A stretch of 8,085 bases of DNA from SG8-41 sp035574195 (GTDB taxonomy: Bacteria > Pseudomonadota > Gammaproteobacteria > Burkholderiales > SG8-41). The stretch is taken from contig DATLZE010000116.1 in the NCBI GenBank assembly GCA_035574195.1, positions 1 through 8,085 of the forward strand, written 5' to 3'. The translations under genes and the position numbers were made by a program. How positions within the stretch are numbered: the stretch's first letter is position 1; every line of letters begins with the position of its first letter. Shown here piece by piece: positions 6,285 through 8,085 of this stretch. The notes under the pieces are model-generated. The model worked only from the letters and a program-made list of their open reading frames with translations. It ran no database searches and was not told the origin of the DNA.

Positions 6285-6764
6285 ATGAGCACCCTCGTCG
6301 AGCAGTTGAGCGCCTATGGCGCGGGTCTCCGCTACGGCGATCTGCCGCCCGAGGTCGTGCGCCAGGCGAAGCGGCTGATCGTGGACACGGTGGGCTGCGC
6401 GCTCGGCGGCCACGACGCCGAGCCCGCGCGCATCGCGCGCGAAATCGCCGAGGACGTGACGAGCGCGCGTCCCGCGACGGTGCTGGTGAGCGGCCGGGCG
6501 ACGAGCCCGGATCTCGCCGCGGCGCTCGCCTGCGCGGAGATCGCCCGCCGCAGCGGGCGCGATCTCCTCACCGCAACCGTGCTCGCCGGGCGGCTGCGGG
6601 CCGAGGCGGTCAAGGCAATCGCGCTGCCCGAGGTCGGGCAGGCGATGGCCCGCCAGGGACTCGAAGCCGAGACGGCGACGCCGCAGGAGCTCGCAGCGAG
6701 GATCCGCAAGGAGACGGCGCTGTGGGCGGCGGTCATCCGAGAAGCGGGGATCGAGCTCGAGTGA
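6285..6764 (+). pseudogene. Mosaic remnant: MmgE/PrpD N-terminus fused to TctC/Bug C-terminus
   Basis: A single 159-codon frame combines parts of two unrelated families. Residues 4-79 resemble the MmgE/PrpD N-terminus (DLPPEVVRQAKRLIVDT at 19-35, CALGGHDAEPARIAR, then RPATVLVSGRATSPDLAA). Residues 80-102 (ALACAEIARRSGRDLLTATV) resemble a later PrpD helix, so the stretch between them, which in the neighbouring PrpD holds the conserved ANG...DDTH...HPGTS segment, is absent. From about residue 103 the sequence changes to the C-terminal helices of a TctC/Bug binding protein: AEAVKAIALPEV, QGLEAETATPQELAARIRKE, LWAAVIREAGIELE. It cannot be an active PrpD enzyme, since active-site and core parts are gone, nor a binding protein, since lobes and signal peptide are gone. 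Two in-frame deletions in a former prpD-tctC pair are the simplest origin (inference). It lies 18 nt after the ABC binding-protein gene, with no clear ribosome site, so expression is possible but unproven. The family calls are from memory of conserved patterns. Confidence 0.75.
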
Positions 6765-6782
6765 AGCCGGGCGCGGCCGGCT
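6765..6782. repeat. Short GC inverted repeat in the convergent gap
   Basis: AGCCGG at 6765-6770 and CCGGCT at 6777-6782 form a perfect 6-bp stem with a 6-nt loop, filling the 16-bp gap between two convergent genes and reaching into the PrpD stop codon. Neither strand has a run of T after the stem, so this is not a standard intrinsic terminator. It could slow polymerase from both sides, or could be chance in such GC-rich DNA. Confidence 0.25.
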
Positions 6783-8085
6783 ACTTGCGGTAGAGCCGGC
6801 GCAACGCGCGCACGTCCTCGAGCGACTCGAGCTTCCACAACGCCGCGAGCAGATCGCGGGCACGCTTCTTTCCCAGCACCGGCGCGATCAGGTCGAGCGC
6901 CTTCTCGTCCTCCTCCTCGGGCGTGAGCGGGTTCTCGAAGCTGCCCTTCGCCGCCATCGTCTCGTGGCGCAGCACGCGCCCGTCTCGCAGGCGCACCTCC
7001 ATCGCGCAGCGCCAGCGCCGCTCGGGGTCGGTGAGCGCCGGATCGCCCACCGTCACGATGCGCCGCCTTGCCTCGAGAACCTTCGGGTCCCGCATGCGTT
7101 TGAGATCGTGCGCGGAGCGGAAAGTGACCGTGCCGTCGGTGAGCATCACGGCGAGCAGGTGTTGCACGCAGATGTCCGGCAATTCCCGCTCGTTGACGAT
7201 CTCGAGTTCCTTGTCCGGCATGCGGGCGAGCAGGCGCTCGACGTCGCCCGGCCCGAAGCGGTGGCGCTCGATCAGCTCGTGCAGCACCTGCAGCGGCCCC
7301 TGGATCGGGCCGCCCACCGGCCAGCGCTTGATCGCCGCGCGCAGGATCTCGTAGTCGCTTCCCAGCCCGCGCGCGAGCGCTTCGCGCTGCGCGCCTTCGG
7401 GCGGGGAGAAGGTGAAGAAGAAATCGCGCTCGCCGGAGAAAACGTCCTCCACCCCGGTGAAGCCGGATGCGGCCATGAGCGCGGCGGCAACCCCGTTCGC
7501 CGCGGGCATGCCGCCCATGCCGAAGGCTTTCTCCACATGGCCGGGATCGCGGAACATCGTGTAGAGGCCCGACGCCTGCTGTGCCGCGTACGAGAGGAGA
7601 TAGCGCACGCGCCGCGCGTCGAGCGCGAGCAGCGCCCCCGCCGCGGCCGCCGCCCCGAACAGCTGTCCGAACGCGCCCGCGTGGTGGCCCGAGCGCAGGA
7701 AAGGCATGGGACCGAGCGCGAGCGAGAGCCGCGCGCAAACGTCGTAGCCGAGCACCACCGCGCGCAGCACGCGCTCGCCCGGCAGGGCTCGCGCTTCCCC
7801 GATCGCGAGCGCCGCCGGCACGACGCTCGTGCCGGGGTGGGTGAGCGAGGGCGGGTGCGTGTCGTCGGTCTCGTCGGCGTGGCCCGACATCCCGTTGGCG
7901 AGCGCGGCCTGCACCGCGGAGGTGACGAGGCGCGTGCCGACGACACCCGCTTGTTTCGCGCCGCCCAGGGCGCTCGCGTAGGCGAGCGCGCGCCGGCCCG
8001 GCTCGAGCCGCGAGCCGGAGATCATCGCGGCAAAAGTGTCCACTACATGGACCTTGGCGCGCGCGGCCACGGCGGGCGGCAGCGG
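6781..8085 (-). CDS. MmgE/PrpD family protein, N-terminus cut by window edge
   Basis: The frame is open from the right edge to the TAG at 6783-6781, giving 434 residues; a family total near 450-460 implies about 20-30 residues lie outside the window. The first visible residues, PLPPAVAARAKVHVVDT, belong to the family's N-terminal helix, so the GTG at 8070 is not the start. The family includes 2-methylcitrate dehydratase, cis-aconitate decarboxylase and other enzymes acting on polycarboxylates. Visible landmarks in partial numbering are ANG at 63-65, GHADETDDTH at 68-77 (family members more often show a LDFDDTH-like form), HPGTSVVPAALA, GYDVCARL, and GHHAGAFGQLFGAAAAAG, followed by the C-terminal domain with KGSFENPLTPEEEDEKA near the end. 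It is convergent to the rightward operon, so it is transcribed separately. Which reaction it performs cannot be decided from sequence alone; it resembles the uncharacterised MmgE/PrpD proteins often found beside Bug binding proteins. Confidence 0.9.
   Translation of the reverse strand, partial: PLPPAVAARAKVHVVDTFAAMISGSRLEPGRRALAYASALGGAKQAGVVGTRLVTSAVQAALANGMSGHADETDDTHPPSLTHPGTSVVPAALAIGEARALPGERVLRAVVLGYDVCARLSLALGPMPFLRSGHHAGAFGQLFGAAAAAGALLALDARRVRYLLSYAAQQASGLYTMFRDPGHVEKAFGMGGMPAANGVAAALMAASGFTGVEDVFSGERDFFFTFSPPEGAQREALARGLGSDYEILRAAIKRWPVGGPIQGPLQVLHELIERHRFGPGDVERLLARMPDKELEIVNERELPDICVQHLLAVMLTDGTVTFRSAHDLKRMRDPKVLEARRRIVTVGDPALTDPERRWRCAMEVRLRDGRVLRHETMAAKGSFENPLTPEEEDEKALDLIAPVLGKKRARDLLAALWKLESLEDVRALRRLYRK

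Noticed and set aside
5067..6863. 598-codon minus-strand frame opposite the ABC binding protein and the mosaic ORF
   Set aside because: It is the antisense shadow of a well-supported gene, with no family pattern or plausible start context.
6781..8070. GTG at 8070 as the true start of the PrpD protein
   Set aside because: The codons before it (PLPPA) continue the conserved family N-terminus and stay open to the edge, so the gene begins outside the window.
1..8085. Mobile element, CRISPR array, tRNA or rRNA gene
   Set aside because: No transposase-like or integrase-like product, regularly spaced repeats, or RNA gene sequence was seen on either strand.

Overview
This is a GC-rich window (roughly 70% G+C by eye) packed with genes for organic-acid uptake and CoA-ester metabolism. 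The mix of a TctC/Bug-type periplasmic binding protein, CaiB/BaiF CoA-transferase, acyl-CoA dehydrogenase, MmgE/PrpD proteins and a branched-chain-amino-acid-type ABC binding protein is typical of Betaproteobacteria, especially Burkholderiales-like environmental lineages. That assignment is an inference from gene content and base composition. No RNA genes, insertion sequences, CRISPR arrays or phage genes were seen.

Layout. Two divergent gene sets start from a short AT-rich promoter region around 2553-2615. To the left, on the minus strand, lie a GlcG/HbpS-like small protein (2097-2552), a Gfo/Idh/MocA oxidoreductase (1097-2104), a TctC/Bug-family binding protein (90-1052), and the first 31 codons of another exported protein that runs off the left edge. 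They are joined by an 8-bp overlap, a 44-bp gap and a 4-bp ATGA overlap, so they probably form one operon. To the right, on the plus strand, lie an acyl-CoA dehydrogenase (2616-3782), a CaiB/BaiF CoA-transferase (3790-4968), a LivJ/LivK-type binding protein (5097-6266) and a 159-residue mosaic ORF (6285-6764). Convergent to these, a MmgE/PrpD protein (6781-8085, minus strand) lacks only its N-terminus at the right edge.

How the genes may work together (inference). Binding proteins capture carboxylates in the periplasm, the CoA-transferase activates an acid to its CoA thioester, and the acyl-CoA dehydrogenase introduces an alpha,beta double bond. The oxidoreductase and the PrpD-family protein would act on related hydroxy- or polycarboxylic acids. 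No permease or ATPase subunit lies in the window, so both complete binding proteins are orphans here.

The most unusual item is the 6285-6764 ORF. Its first ~100 residues look like a MmgE/PrpD N-terminus with an internal segment of about 30 residues missing, and its last ~57 residues look like the C-terminus of a TctC/Bug binding protein, all in one open frame. It is best read as a gene remnant made by two in-frame deletions, though an expressed fusion or an assembly artefact cannot be excluded. The acyl-CoA dehydrogenase is the second point of interest: it has proline where the usual catalytic glutamate sits, and a glutamate at the alternative position used by isovaleryl-CoA and long-chain dehydrogenases. 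I did not find convincing evidence of a wholly new defence or mobile system.
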